From NCBI GenBank assembly GCA_028673005.1, contig CM054117.1:31654561-31718560 (forward strand): a stretch of 64,000 bases of DNA, read 5' to 3'. Position 1 is the first letter of the stretch; each line of letters starts with the position of its first letter. This DNA is from Tanypteryx hageni. Its lineage: Eukaryota > Arthropoda > Insecta > Odonata > Petaluridae. This document shows, in pieces, positions 46,101-61,100 of this stretch. A program made the position numbers and the translations under genes. Below the pieces are notes generated by a model, which saw only the letters and a program-made list of their open reading frames with translations, was not told the DNA's origin and searched no databases.

Positions 46101-49100
46101 AGAATTTCTTCCTGTTAAATGTTTTTGGAGTAGCATACATCAATAAATTCCTCAATTGAGTAAAAGGCATTCTCCAGTAGGAATTTGTACATTTTGTTCT
46201 TAAAATATTTTTTCTGATCTGCTAGTGTTAAGGTTGGGAGATAGAATGTTGAACCATTGAATACTTTTATATTTGGGAAGGATTTCATACAATTTTAGTC
46301 TATGCTGGATGGGACAGAAAGAGGAACTGCCTCTAATAAAGTGTTCATGGACATCTTTATTACATATTATATCATCCAAAATAGCTAAATACACCCACTC
46401 CCCACTTAACGCTGTCTGGATTAACACTGTTCCGCATTAATGCTGAAAATAATTTAATATTTTTTTCCGAATTGCGCTCACGCGTTCCACATTAACACTC
46501 TTCAAAATTTCTGGTGTAAATTACGAAGCCCACTGCGCAGAGCCTCTGCGTATTTACAACACACAAGACGCAGGGCCGTATATATGGGGAGGGTTTGAGG
46601 GGTTCAAACCCCCCCCTTACGGATTCTCCTTTCTTAAGAACCTAAAGAAATAATGACTGAGGAAAACACAAAATGTTAAGTTTTTAACTGCAACTCAGAT
46701 GGGTGGATTTATGCTTAAGCACATGAGGCGCTACTTAGTGACCTAGAAAGGTCACTATGTTTGACCATTGGAGAGGGGAACATTTAAGGGTAACTCATAG
46801 GGTGAAGGAAGTGAAATAAACTGCTCAAAACATACTTCATCAGTGTAGATGGGTTGCCAGTTGATAGCTCCACAAAATCACAATCAGAGCGCTTTCAAAT
46901 CGCCCAAAGTCGCACATTTCCATCAATTCGTTGAATAGAAGAATACTTTTTTAATTTATTAAATGGGATTTACATTTTTGAAGCCACAGGAATGCTAAAA
47001 TAAATTGAATTGAAGAGCACATTCTTTTATATCAGAATGTTTATCATTCGTTTATGCGGGAGACATAAGAGCAGGTGGAGCATTCTGTAAAATATGTGTA
47101 TTGTTTGCTCGTCAAGTTGGAGGCAGAGGAGATCAAGCATTAGGAGCATTAGTAACAACAGCCTATCTAAACTGGAAGGATGCAAAAGAATATTTTGGAA
47201 AACATGAGAAAACAAAATATCATATTGAGGCTAGTATGCATGCAGATAATTTTCTAAATGTTATAAGTGGAAAGCAAGTTGATATAGTGTGTATGCTAGA
47301 TTCTGAAAGAAAGCGTCACATAATAAACTAATAGCTAAACTGCAGCTACTACTTCCTACTAAATGTAAAAATGAAAAGCCAGAAATTTTCCAACAGGCTT
47401 GTAAAATTTATGGTGAAGACTTTGGACAACTTATAGTAGAATTTGAAATATGGCAGTGTAAATGGAATTTGCTGTCAGAAGATGATTTACCAAAAACAGC
47501 GTTAGAGGCATTCAAAGTTTGCGATGATATGCTTTTTCCTAGTATAAAAAGACTATTAAAGATTATTGCTACCTTGCCCTGCTCTACAGCAACCCTTGAA
47601 AGATGTTTTTCTTCTTTAATATGCCTTAAAACCTGGCTTAAGAATTCAACTGGAGATGAACGTCTAATGGGTTTGGCATTGAGGAGTGTGCATCGCAGTG
47701 TGCCTTTAAATGTAGATGATTTTATATCCAAATTTGCTTTAAAAAATAGAAAAAAGAATTTGTAATTTAGAGAATAATTTTATTTTAAATTTTTTAATTT
47801 AAATAAAATGTATTTTTATGGTACTTATAGTAATGTATTAAAATATTAAAACTTTGAAATTATTTTCCGTTAAACCCCCCCCCTTTACTAAACTGTATCT
47901 ACGGCCTTGACAAGACGTCAGTATTTGCAGTTGCTTGATAGCACGAGATAGTTCTGTGTACACTTGTTGATGTTTTTGTTGGTCAAAATGTAGAGTGAAC
48001 TTCGTTTAAATTATATTATCCCTTTCAATAAAAAGACCATGAGTGATAACCGGTGGTCAGAGGAGAAAAAGAGGAAAACTTAACACACGAGGTTAACTTT
48101 GAGGTTTTACTGCGATTAAAAGCTGGAAAGCGGCAACATTTGTTTGTTTTTTGTTTATTGCTCCCTTTTCGATTGTTCAGTTTTAAAAATTTATTACCAA
48201 GATATTTGAATTCTTTCTTTATTTGGTCTCATTCCATGTTCCTTTATTTATCAAGCACATGTGATAATTCTTTTATGAATCGATATTTCTTGATCGAAAT
48301 GTAGTAAGCATAGTAAGGTGTCAGTCGTTTTGATATACGGTTTTATTTTTGTCTTATTGGTTGCCCTCTCTTAATTGAACAGTATCTTCAGTCATGATGC
48401 TTATGTTATTATGTTCCAATTTTCTTTGTGTTAATAAAATTGTGGCTGTATAGTGACTATTGCCTCACCCTGTATATATAAGTAGACGCAGGTATCTTCT
48501 TCTACTCTAATTCCCATTCCTTAATGCTCCTGCGTGATTTATTCAGTGTGAGATCAACATGTGTTCCTTAAAATGCATCATGTTCTTCATTTATATTCAA
48601 GTTTTACTGTTCAATTTTAAATAGTATAATTGCAATGCAAATTATGACCTATTCTACGCTACGTAATATGGTTAACAAAGAATACTTTGGTGCATTATTT
48701 ACATAATACTACCTATTTTCATTTCCAATAATAGAATCTTGGGAACAAATTAAATCATATAATGACATTTCTTATGGAAGTACGTGTTCTGAATAGCGCT
48801 GTTTCAGTTAACGCACAATTTTCCTGGCACCAATTAAAAGCGTTAATCGGGGAGTGGGTGTATAGTAAAGTCCTATATATTACAATGGAGGGGAGTGTCA
48901 TTGGCTTAAGATCAACAAAAGTCTGCCTACATGTTTGTTTTGGGAGTAAGTTTGCTATATAGCCTATTGCTTTCATATAAAAAATTTCTGTAATTGTTTT
49001 TGCTAGTGTGCCCCCATAATTCGATTCCACAGACAAGGTATGGGTAAATCAGTCCAAAATAATCCGATTTCATAACTCCTTGTGTACAACGATATTTTAG

Positions 49101-52100
49101 GTTCCTTAAACATAAAGATTTTTGCAATTTTATGCGATATTTCATCTATATGTTAAGTCCAACTTAATTTTTCATCAATAATTAAACCAAGAAATTTTGT
49201 ACAGTGGTTTTTCGTTATCATGATATCTCCTACAAAGTAACTATTTTCTGAGTTATGTAAGCATGGGAAGAATTCTATAAAGCACGATTTATCAGTGTTT
49301 ATTGTGGGAAATTTTTCATTATAATATTGTACAATGCTGTTTAAGACAGCATTTCTCTTTTTTCCAGTTGAGAGCACAGTTTATCAGCTATTGTGATAGA
49401 AGTATCATCAGCATACAAAATTATTGTCCCATCATTGGTAACAGATTGAATGTCATTTATATATAATAAGAAGAGCAAGGGTCCAAAAATTGAACCTTGA
49501 GGAACTCCATTGATAACAGTGAGATTAGACGACAGTATGTCCCTGGGGCGTCTGTAGCTTTACTACATGCATTCAGTTTGTTAAGTAAGATTTAATAAGA
49601 CTATCGGCTTGACCTCTTATTCCAAAATTTTCATGTTTATCAAGTAGTATGTAAAAATTTATGCAATCAGAAGCTTTTGACAGATCCAGGAAGATACCAA
49701 TGGAATTGTTTCCTTGGTCATTATCGCTGTAGAATTTTTCCAGAAAGAGGATTTCCGCAGTATTGGTAGATTTTCCCTTTATGAATACATGTTGAGTGTT
49801 ACAGATTATGATATGGTGTTTAAGGATGTGAGTCTATCCAGCAATATTATTTAAAATATTTTGGAAAAACATGATATCAGAGATATGGGCCTGTAGTTTG
49901 TTACATCCTTTTTGTCACCCTTTTTATGAATTGGATGAATTACAGATATTTTGAGTGCATTTGGAAAGATTCCTTCCTCAAAGGATTGGTTAATGGTGTT
50001 GGGTAAAGGAAAGGCAATGGATGATGCAAATGCTTTTATGGCAGTAATAGGAATGCCATCATATCCTGCAGAATTTTTTGCTTTCATGTTTATAATTCTT
50101 TTTAACCTCTGTGCATTAGTTGGTAAAAGGAAAATACTTTGAGCAACTCTATTATTCAGAAAATGTTTATCCCTTGAAGTGTTAGGTAGTTTTTTTGGAT
50201 ATTTTTACAGCCATTGAGTTGAAAAAACTATTGAAATAATTTGCAATTTTCATTGAATCTTTGATGGTGGTTTTATTGATACATATTTCAGTGGGGAGGG
50301 AAGTTGGTGTTTCCTTTCCTCTGGCCTGGTTAACAATATTCCATGTTCTTTTACCAATATTATTCGAGTTTAAGGTGTAGGCATCATTGTATTTCTTTTT
50401 AGTTGTTAACACTAGATTATCATGAAACTTTTTGTAATTAGAAAATTCATGTTTACTATTAATGTCCCTGTTTGATAAATATATTTTTTCAAGATGGCAA
50501 AGCTAGCTTTTCTGTTTGAAATGTCAATCCAGTTACTTTTTTTGTTATTTTATTCCATTTTTTTTACAGTTGTGGTAGGGCAGCTGAGGTTGAGCAAGTA
50601 GGAAAAGGTTTCAATGAGGTTATTATATTTGTCATCTGCTGTATTATTGAGTGCCACACCAGACCATTCTTCATTCGTTATTAAATTTTGAAGGAGCGTT
50701 AGGTTTTATTTCTTACAGTTATGCACTTTAATTGGTATGTAATGTGGTAGGCTTACAGGATTGTGATTTAAGTTGATGCTAATTTTTATAGCTAAATGAT
50801 CAGATAGTGAGGAATGAATTACTAGAATTAATAGAATGAATTACTATCTTGAAGTTAATACCATATTTATCCAAGTACCATGAGATCCTGAATAATTTTT
50901 GAAACATTAAAAAATCAAAGATCAAATTTATTCAATTTACAGTATTGTTTACATTTGTTGTTAAATAATTGGATTGAGTTACATCATTCTTCATACTTGG
51001 CCACTACATTCAGACAGTTGTCTTCCTGCAATACAAGAAATAATGATTTTTCAGTAAACAATAATACCAGTAAGAAACCAGTATGCTGGGGTTAGAACAA
51101 TTTGTGGAAGAATATACGAATGTTGCTCCCGCAATCCAATAACATACTTCAGAAAAGCTAACAATCTATTATTGAGGTGGTATCTAATAATATCTCGACG
51201 CATGTAGGATTTTTTGCTGCTTAAAAACAAAGCCTTGAATATGACACGCACCTGGTTTTTTATGTGAAAATTTCAGAAATGTGTGGTATTTGGATAAATA
51301 CGGTATTGAGTTAGATGAATACAATTTTCATCTAGCTGAAACATTAAGACTTCTGAACTTCATTTTTACGTTGTCATACTCAAATTTTTCATTGATAACA
51401 CTGTTTTGTCAAGCAATATGCTACTTTCCTTCATAAAATTATTTTGAATTGATGAAATTAATTATTTTGTTTCACTAAACTATAAATCTCAAAATTTAGT
51501 TCATTATCCAATGGTATGTATGATCGTATTAAAACTTTACGAAAAAGTGAGTTTTATTAATTTACAATTTTTATGGAGTTACTTATATACCTAGCGGTGA
51601 ATTTTTCTCAGGTTTCCAGCCAGATGAGAAAGGCGCTGAAACATCGGAAGACCCATTCTCACCTGGCTAGAAACCCGAAAAAAATTCACTGCATCTATTT
51701 GCCGGGAAAGCATCAGATCATTCTACTTGTATACCTTGTTTAGTTAATTATTGAATTTCTTTGTTTTATCCAGGTCATGTCAGAAGTATCAGAGAAAGGT
51801 AATGAGATTGAAGTGAAGGACTTCAATGCACGTTACACCACAGATGTTATTGGGTCTACTGCATTTGGAGTTGATGTAGGATCACTTGCAAAACCTGATG
51901 CAGAAATGCGTATTATTGGACGCAAGATCCTTGAAGTTGGGACAGTAGATTCTTTTAAAAATTCTTTATTTTTTTTATCGCCTCGCTTGTGTGAATTGTT
52001 CAACTTTAAAATGATAAATCCCTTTGTTGAAGAATCTTTAATGAGAATTGTTTCAGATACTATCAAGCATCGTGAAGAAAACAATATAGAGAGGAAAGAT

Positions 52101-55100
52101 TTTCTTCAGCTATTAATTAGATTGAAAAATACTGGTTCTGTGGACAATGAAGAAAAAAGAAATGTTCCTGATGGTGAGTGAACTTATATACTTGCATGAG
52201 CTAATATTTAGAATGAACCAAAGCAGTATGTTTAACTAAAATAGTAATATAGAACATTGGAAATAGCTGATTAAAGTATATTAAAATATACAAATATTTA
52301 TACCCTTTTTGAACCATTATTGTATTACCTAACCAACATGATACCTTAATGATTCTTTACCCTAATTAGTGCTATTATTGCTGTAATTACATTGTATGAG
52401 ATGCATGTTAATTTAGCCAGAAATAATATTATCTTTGCTCAAGTGGTGTATCCACTATTTTGAAATAAACATCTGGAAACAATAAAAATCTGTGTATGGC
52501 TCTCTCTGCAACTTTTCTAAAAAATTCACTTGAAAACACTGGCGTAATTATTTTACTTGGCCTTACTTGTATTTATTTAGATAACAGTGAAAAAAATGCC
52601 TGTACATTGCTGAGCATGAATTGAAATGATGCTGAAAATGTGAAAATTGACATCTTGAAAACTTGAAAGTAAACCAGTGATCATAAAATACTTAAAAAAT
52701 GAATTTAAAACTATTATGTTATGGCCCATCATCCGATGTATTACACGTCCATCCAACATGTTTGAAATAATTTTCCAGTGTTTCATTAGGCATTGAAGTG
52801 TTACTTAATATTAACTAAATAGTAATTACGAAATTATTACGTAATTATAACAGATACTATATTATAAAAATAACTTTCACTTTCTTGATAGGTGATAGAG
52901 TAAGGATTTCTTTTACTTTCCTGGTGCTATTGGCTTATTGTTGCTACAAGTTGCTACACTTTAAATATTGATTGCTGGAAAAACTAAAACAGAAAGTATT
53001 GAACATATATCAGAAAAGTAATGGAAACCATAACACTGCATCCCCTATCAAGAAAGTGAAAGTAATTTTATCATATAACATCTGAATCAGCAATGGCCAA
53101 AATCTAGATCCCATATTTCAAGAGAATATTTGGAAAAAAGAAGTGTAGGTAATGCATGAACAAATGCAGAAATGAGATTCATCACATACCACAAGAATCT
53201 GCTGAAAAATTTTATGTAACTTAAAATTTATATGAATTAAGAGTTTTTAAAAGAGTATGCCAATATGTCATATAAGTATTTATTTGTACAGTTTGATGAT
53301 TATTCATTTTGAATGAATATTTCTTTCATTATCACTATACATATGTACTCCTAAACAAATTCTTGATTGCTCTGCTGTTCACTTCCATATTCACTATCTT
53401 TCATCAGCCAATCCTAATGAAGTTAACAATTAAAGTTTTTAATAAATGATAATAATGAAGGCTAGAATGACAGTGAAAATTATTGATTATAAAATAAAAT
53501 AAAAATCTATTAGCATTTCTAATAAGAGTTTGATTTGCTTGTTTAAGGTTTTAGTGATAAAATAAGTAATGTAGCATGGCTGAATTTTTTTAGTGAGCTT
53601 TTTTCGAAATATATAAAGTCTTATCTAACTTTTACTTACAGTGGAATTGAATGAGAGACAAATATGTGCCCAGTCTTTTGTCTTTTTTGTTGCTGGTTTT
53701 GAAACATCTGCGACAACCATGACATTTTGTCTTTATCAGTTGGCTCGCAATCCAGATATTCAGCATGATTTGGCTTGTGAGGTTGATAGAGTTTTAGAAG
53801 AACACAATGGTGAATTAACCTATGAATGCCTCTCTGAAATGCATATGATGGATAAGGTGATTTCAGGTGGGTCTAATATGAAGTAATTATTGTTAAAAAG
53901 TCAATTTTAGGATAAGATCAATGATGTAGAAAAATATTACCTGAGGCAACAAATAAAATTGCTTTCCTACGAAACACACAGAGATGTATATCGGCTGGGA
54001 GAATGGTACGTCTCATCCAGGTCTGATTAGAGGGGAGAGGCAGCGGGGATCACTGCCCTGGGGTCCAAGGACCCTCATGGGGCCCAGACCTGAGATTTTG
54101 ATAGTACTATCCTAAAGTCACTTTATTAAAAAAATCAGTCTATAAATAGGGTATGAATTTTTCGGGTTTAAAAAATAATTTCATTCGGAGGGTAAATATC
54201 GGATTTTATTATTCTCCTTTTCATTCGGGTTAAAATCGGGTATAAATAAGTTACAGAGTTTTTGAGGTTTTAAAAATATTCAATCTCGGGTAGTTTTTGG
54301 GTTTTATTATTTTGTAATCCGGATAAAATGATTTTTAAATAAAAATCTTTTTTTTTTTAATTTAAAATTTTATTTAGTATTAATATTCACTAAAATAACA
54401 TCTGCATAGCCAGTGTGCCTTCAGTAATATTACTCCTTTCTGGAGTTTGCAAATGATGCAAATGGGAAAATGAATGCTCAACATCACAGCTACCTGTGGA
54501 CATAGATAATAGTGTTAAGGTAAACTTACTTAAATTAGGATATCAGACTCCAGGATTAACCCAAAACCTAGTAATACTCAAATCTTTGTTTAGAGGTGTT
54601 GCCTCTAATAAACAGGCAGTAAGTTCAGATTTAATCTGCTCATCCTCATCATCATGTGCGCCCAAAAATTCGACGACGACACACATTGAGCTAGATGGAT
54701 TGTACAATTAATATCAAACAGTTCTTCAGCTTTTTTCATGAAAAAACACCACTTTAAACTTTTTTAATTGCCAATTTCATCCTGTCTTTTTCATAGTCCT
54801 TGTATGGTCTTGCACCAATCTTTGTCTTATGCACTCAAGGTATGATTCTAAAGCAAGGAAAAATACTAATAATTAAGTAATGCAATGCAGATAGGAGTCA
54901 AGGGTATTGAGTATTAGATAAAAAATATAACAGACAAAATTGTCACTCCTTTAATAATAAGAAACCTAATGGAAAAGTTAAATATGAATTCCTAACGAAC
55001 CTTAAACTCAGCAACAAGAATCTCAACAGTCAATGAAAAACAATTTCCCGAATTAAAAAGAAAGTGCTTTGGTACTTTACAACATAAATCATAATAAATA

Positions 55101-58100
55101 ATGTGTAAACATAAAATGGTGGATGATGTGGGGCAAGATTGCAAGTGTGTCAATGTTGCCCCCAGGGAGATGAAAAATAAATTTCAATCACATAACAAAA
55201 ATATATAAACAAGAATAAATTTTCAATTTACAATTAACTTATATTAACAAAGTAAATGAATAATCTCACTTTTTACAAATAATCAAAGTTCTAAAATGTT
55301 AAATTGGCGAATGAACTATGTATCAATACAATATATCCCTACTCGTGGTGAATTTAACCTTCATAGACTTCTAAAAAGAATGCCTATGAACTCACTAAGG
55401 TGGCAGTGAATTTTGTACTACATTTGTTTAGTGTTTTGGTAGCATTGCTATGTCTGAGCAATGAATTTCAAACTTACGTCAATGTTGCTCCACTGTCAAA
55501 TTATCCCGCTTTACCTTACTACTCTTGTAATAATTAACTGATGTGGTAAATATGTTCGTCAACAATTAATTTTAAATAGGGAGGGATTCTATTGTTTTAT
55601 TTCTACATTTTGTACATAGAGTGGAAGTAGGGTTGCCAACTCGTGAGGAGTCGATTCCGGGAGATTTCCACTCCATGAGTAAAAAACGCTTAAACGAACC
55701 ATGAAACTTGTATATTTATATTGATAAGAAAACATATAACGAATAATCTTAATTTTATCTCTCCATTTCTCCATTTACATAGTACAGAGAAAGAATCGTT
55801 TTTGTGAAAAAAATCTAGTTTGAGAGCTATCCCCTGGACACGTTTTGACTATTTTCTCAATGATGTTGGTATGTATGTGTGTGATAATATTTTTTTGAGC
55901 GTTTTAACTCATAAACTAATGGTCAGAGCAACACTAAATTTTATATTTGTAATTTTTGGCTGAAATCAGTAAACGAGAATAGGATCTTTACTCTTGTCAT
56001 TGTTTCGTTTTTGGCAAATAACTATTTCAAATCTTCATTAATATATATGTTATTTATTATAAATGTTATATAAAATATTATTTTCTAAAATTTTTGTATT
56101 TAACAAATATTCGTAGAACGTATTGTTTAGAAGATATTATTATTTTTTCGTAATTTCCTAATAAAGAGGGTAATACGTCGAGGAAATAAGATATAACAGA
56201 ATTTAACAGAAAAGTAAAGGGCAGCATTTTTACTTTCTCCATATACGTAGTATAGGGGCAAGTATTGTATTCATGAAAAAATTCGACTTCGAGATTTTAA
56301 CGGAAATACACGTTTTGAGGCCCCTAAACATTTTGACCATTTTCTCGATGTGTGTGTGTGTGCGTGCGTGTGTGTGATAGCTTTTTTGTGGGTGCTCTAA
56401 CTCAAAAACTATTAATCAGATCAACGCGAAATTTTATATTTAACATTTTTATAAAAGTCACAAGAACTGATTAGTTTATGATAAAAATCGGTCAATCTGA
56501 AGTGGGTGTTTACTCTTGTCACTTATCAGTTATTTTGAAATATTTGCTTTAATATTTGATAAATGTAGTGGAATAAAAGTTGTAGGAAATTTAATTTTCT
56601 ACAACCTTTGTTTGAAACATTTTTCCAAATAATGCATTGTTTAAGAGATATCTTATATTTTTAGCTGCCACCACATCGCCACCTACCGACGACTATTGTT
56701 AACAATTGACGCTTAGTTACGTCTTAGTAACGCTCCTTTTTCTTTTCTTAATTGTTGGAGCTTTTTGGCTAGTTTATTTCTGTTCTTTGTAAAGTAAAAT
56801 TTTCTCGCAGTTTCTTAAAATATTTATTATTATGTAACCTATTTGAATTTTTTTTTAGAAATATTACAGATATGGAGAAGTCATGTGGTGGCCACATCAG
56901 ATTTTTTTATTGGCATTTTAAAATCATTTGCAATAATCGTACAAATTTGGCACTTGAAAAATAGGACGCGTGAAACAATGATATTTTACTTTCCTATCAT
57001 GGATTTTTGAATCCGTTTCGGTTCTTGTTACAAATTCGTTTTGAAGGCGGAATTTCGACGTTATTTTCTGGTGAAAATTTTTGAACATGACGATGAATTG
57101 CATTGTTGCGTATTACTTTTCTCTTTTAATTCTCTTATTTCTGATCCACCTACGAGAATATCCTTTATTCACTAATTAATATTAATTATAATAATATTAT
57201 AATTAAATAATATAATAATTAATACGGTGTACTTATGGAGAAAGTCAGATTTTTGTAGTATTGTATAGACGCTAGCCAACCCTCCATATTCAATGTAAAT
57301 ATAAAGGTGCATGAGACGCACCCTGCCCCTTGGCAATACTACAAACTCTTCAACAGCATGGATACGGTCAAATATGCAACCCGCGTGTCGATCACCTAGT
57401 GAAAACGGGAGAATTTCTGAAATCTTGCCCTATCCCAGTAGGGTTGGCAACCCTACTGTCCGCGTCAAAAGTATGTAGACTCGAGTTTGCGGCTTAATAG
57501 CTCAAAAACGGCTAATGGGAGTTTCGTGCAATGCATATCAGCGCTCCAATACCGCTGAGAACGCGTTCACCTTGCTTTCAATTTCAACAAATATAAAATT
57601 CTGTATAAAATATTGTCCATTTCAGCTTTATGGCATTAATTTATTCGCAATAGAAATTCCGAGAGGAAGACGACAGTCTGGGTCGCGTGCCTCCAAGCCG
57701 CATACTTGCGGAGAAAACGTCTCATAAATTGAATAAAACACCGTAAACGAATATAGTTAAACAATTGAGATTAAGCACACGTAATGAGAAGACTACGACA
57801 CACATTCTAGTAAAATTTCCTTCTATTTGAACATCCCGTTCTGTTATTACAGACCGTGAAAATGACACCAGCCGCCGCAACGCTCAAAAAAGGGGGCCAT
57901 TTTTCATTCTCAATCTAAAAACATACCTTAAAAATCTTTGTAAAAATTCTGTATTACCTGAATTAAACGTAGAAATAATTTATCTACACGCTGATATGTC
58001 TTGCACGAAAATCCCATGAGCTGTTTTTGAGCTATTAAGCCGCAAACTCGAGTCTACATACTTTTGGCGCGGACAGTAGGGTTGCCAACCCTCCCAGTGT

Positions 58101-61100
58101 TGATTAATGTGGCTTTCGGGTTTTGCTGCGTGGAGATCAATGTAGATTCGCATGTGTTCCATAATGCATCTTCAGGAGTGAAGTGAGTGATAGTGGCTGA
58201 GTATATATACCCTTTTTGCCTTTCGCTTTTTAGCTGTTGATGTTTGGTCTGGTGGTCTTACTGCTGTTCCTTCCGTTTTACTGTTTCTCTGAAATAGGCG
58301 CTTCCAAGTCGCACTGATACATTGTGCAAAATATCATATTGCATGTTGCTATTATGTTTTAAGCTCTGCCGATTCACCTCTTACATACGCGCAATGGGTA
58401 TCTAAGAGGCAGTGCAATGAATAGCTGGATTGCAAGGGAGGAGAGAAACCTGATGCCGGCTTTTAGCCTGCTTTTAATGAAGAGCACCAAAGGGGCCAAC
58501 GGCATAACGTCCCTTCCGAAGGACAGAGTATTGATTTGAGCGCGCTCCTCATTTCTTTTTTTCTCGTCCTCATCTCCTTAGTTCCAACACACACAAATAG
58601 GGGGCCTGGCATCCTCGGAAAAAATACTACAGGCGGTCCTCGACTTGCGTACAACCCGTACTTTTGTACATTATGCATCGACACCCCTAAACCGCCTTTC
58701 GTACGCCGAATTCGGACTTTCGTACATCAGCGGACGAACGAACATTTCGAGTTATCGTAAGGTGTTTGTTTATGAGATTATTTGAATATTTTATTGCATT
58801 TTGCCCTTATTATTTTATAATATTGGCAATATTGGCACGCCAAATATACCCGCTCTCTAATAAACGGGCCAATATTGGCCCGCTGGGTCCGAAAATTCCT
58901 ACAGAGGTCGTACTTGTCGTAGAATCGGGTGATTACGGGGATAATAAGGTATTTCATATCTTTCTAACCCCCTAAGCCAATGGCGTAAAAGTTTTGGTCG
59001 GGGGGTGAATAAGTAAACACTTATGAAAAGTGACTCCTATCTTCTTTCGGGTTACAACCGCCTACGTAGTCTTTTTCTGACGACAGTTTCGCTGCCATTC
59101 CAGGTAGCATCTTCAGGACGAAGTGGCGAGCAGATTTTTTCTGTCCCTATACATAGCAGCGAAACTGTCACCAGAAAAAGATACGCACGCGGTTGTAACC
59201 CGAAAGAAGATAGGAGTAATATAAGCGGAAACCTTCGAAACAACTTCTGAAAAGTGTTTACTCGATAGATGCTGTCCTCGACGTTCGGACCATTCTCGGA
59301 CCTCGAGATGCAATAAACGGAAAACTATTTATTGTTATGATTTTTCTACTCCTCATTTTGTTCATAATAATTTTATTAATAACAAATTTGTTAACGGTGA
59401 TACTACACGACATGGGCGTACGGTGAGGGGGGATCTCGGGGTCAGAACCCCCCGATTTTCGAACTAACTTTTAAAAATCGACTAAGTAATCTAAATCACT
59501 GCATTGGGTATTTGCTATGTAACAAAATTAAACTAGATGGTGTTTAGTTTTATTCTGAAAAACATTCCGAAAACATCTTCCAAATTCCACTTCTTTTGCG
59601 CACTATTTATTGGTATGAAGCAGAAATATTACTGTTTCCATCAAGGCCAAAGCAATCCTTTTCTTTGCTGATATCCCTCCTATATTTCTCTCTCTCACGT
59701 TTCAAACGTTAAGAACCTTTGGTGGAAGAATTTAAAAATGTTTAGAATCAAAATTAATTCTTAGTAAATTATTATATTATCAAAATTAAGAAATTAAAGA
59801 ATTTTTGTGGAAAAATGGTAAAAATCTTTGTCGATACATTTTTCCTCCGAAACAACAAAGTATTATAAAATTATTATGAATTATGTTGTTGTAAGTGGGG
59901 TTGTTTCTCGTCTGTTAATATCCCATGCACCCATAATATCCCTTTATTCACAATCATTTCGAAGTCCGGAAGTCAAATCTTGCAATCTGAATAAATAATA
60001 AAAACATTTTGTTGCGCTGCGAAAAGAACAGAGACACATCACTCCGGTACGAAATACATTTCGGGTCAATGACTTTTAGTTTAAGAGAAATAATTGTGAG
60101 TCCGAGGAACGAAATTTCCGAATCCGATTGGAGTCCGAGGAACCATTGAGTCCGGAACGAAATCCTTCGAACGAGATTTTTTAAGGCCGTGGATTCGTAC
60201 CGGCTGGTTCCGGCGCTGGATTCGTTCCAAAGGAACGAATCCTTCCGGGACGACACAACACTGCTCCGCATGAAGGCCGAACACGAAACATCGGTGTGCA
60301 CCCTTTTACTGCCGGGCCGAGTGGAATGAATTTGCATTTTATTGCCCTGATCTAAATTTGAATACCAATACTATATTTCGACATGTTTCTCTTCTCTAAT
60401 AAGCAGCATTATGTAATTCTGCAATATGTTAACTGCAGAATACTTTTTATTTGAACGTTTTATCACGAATAGTTTATTAGATACGCGATTTTTTCAGAAT
60501 GTAAGCAAATATTTTTTAAATACCCCAGAATAAATCCGGCAGATAGAACGGAACGGGACACTCGGGCATTTAAATCCGGTGGATAAAGGTTAATGTTAAA
60601 TCTATATTTTTAATAATCATGTATACATTGTATAACACCCAGGTGTAAAAAACTCTGGGAACGGAACCCCCTTATAACATGTAAATCTATTGTTCGACTT
60701 TCGTACACGTCTTCAGGAACGCATTATGTAGGAAAGTAGGGAACTGCCTGTACAAGGATTCGAACCAGGTGTCGCTTTTAGCAGATCATGGCAGAGCCAA
60801 CACTCTAACCATTACACCACTGGCTCCCCCTTTTGCATGTTGAAATTGGGACTCATGCTAAATATTAACCACCTCTTCTGTTAACTCTTACTCATTCATA
60901 TTAATATAAATTGTTTTTTTTATTTACAGAAACTTTAAGATTATATCCTCCTGTTCCTATTTTATTTCGCGAATGCACCAAGGATTATGTAATCAAAAGA
61001 GACAAATATCCTAATTTGTTGACCAAAGATCATCCTGAGGATCTTCTGATTGAAAAAGGAACTAAAGTTATCATCCCAATATGTGGACTACAAAGAGATC

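Noticed and set aside
60751..60832. Possible minus-strand tRNA gene
   Set aside because: The B box is good, but the 3' acceptor half is absent and the SINE body is found across the adjacent insertion.
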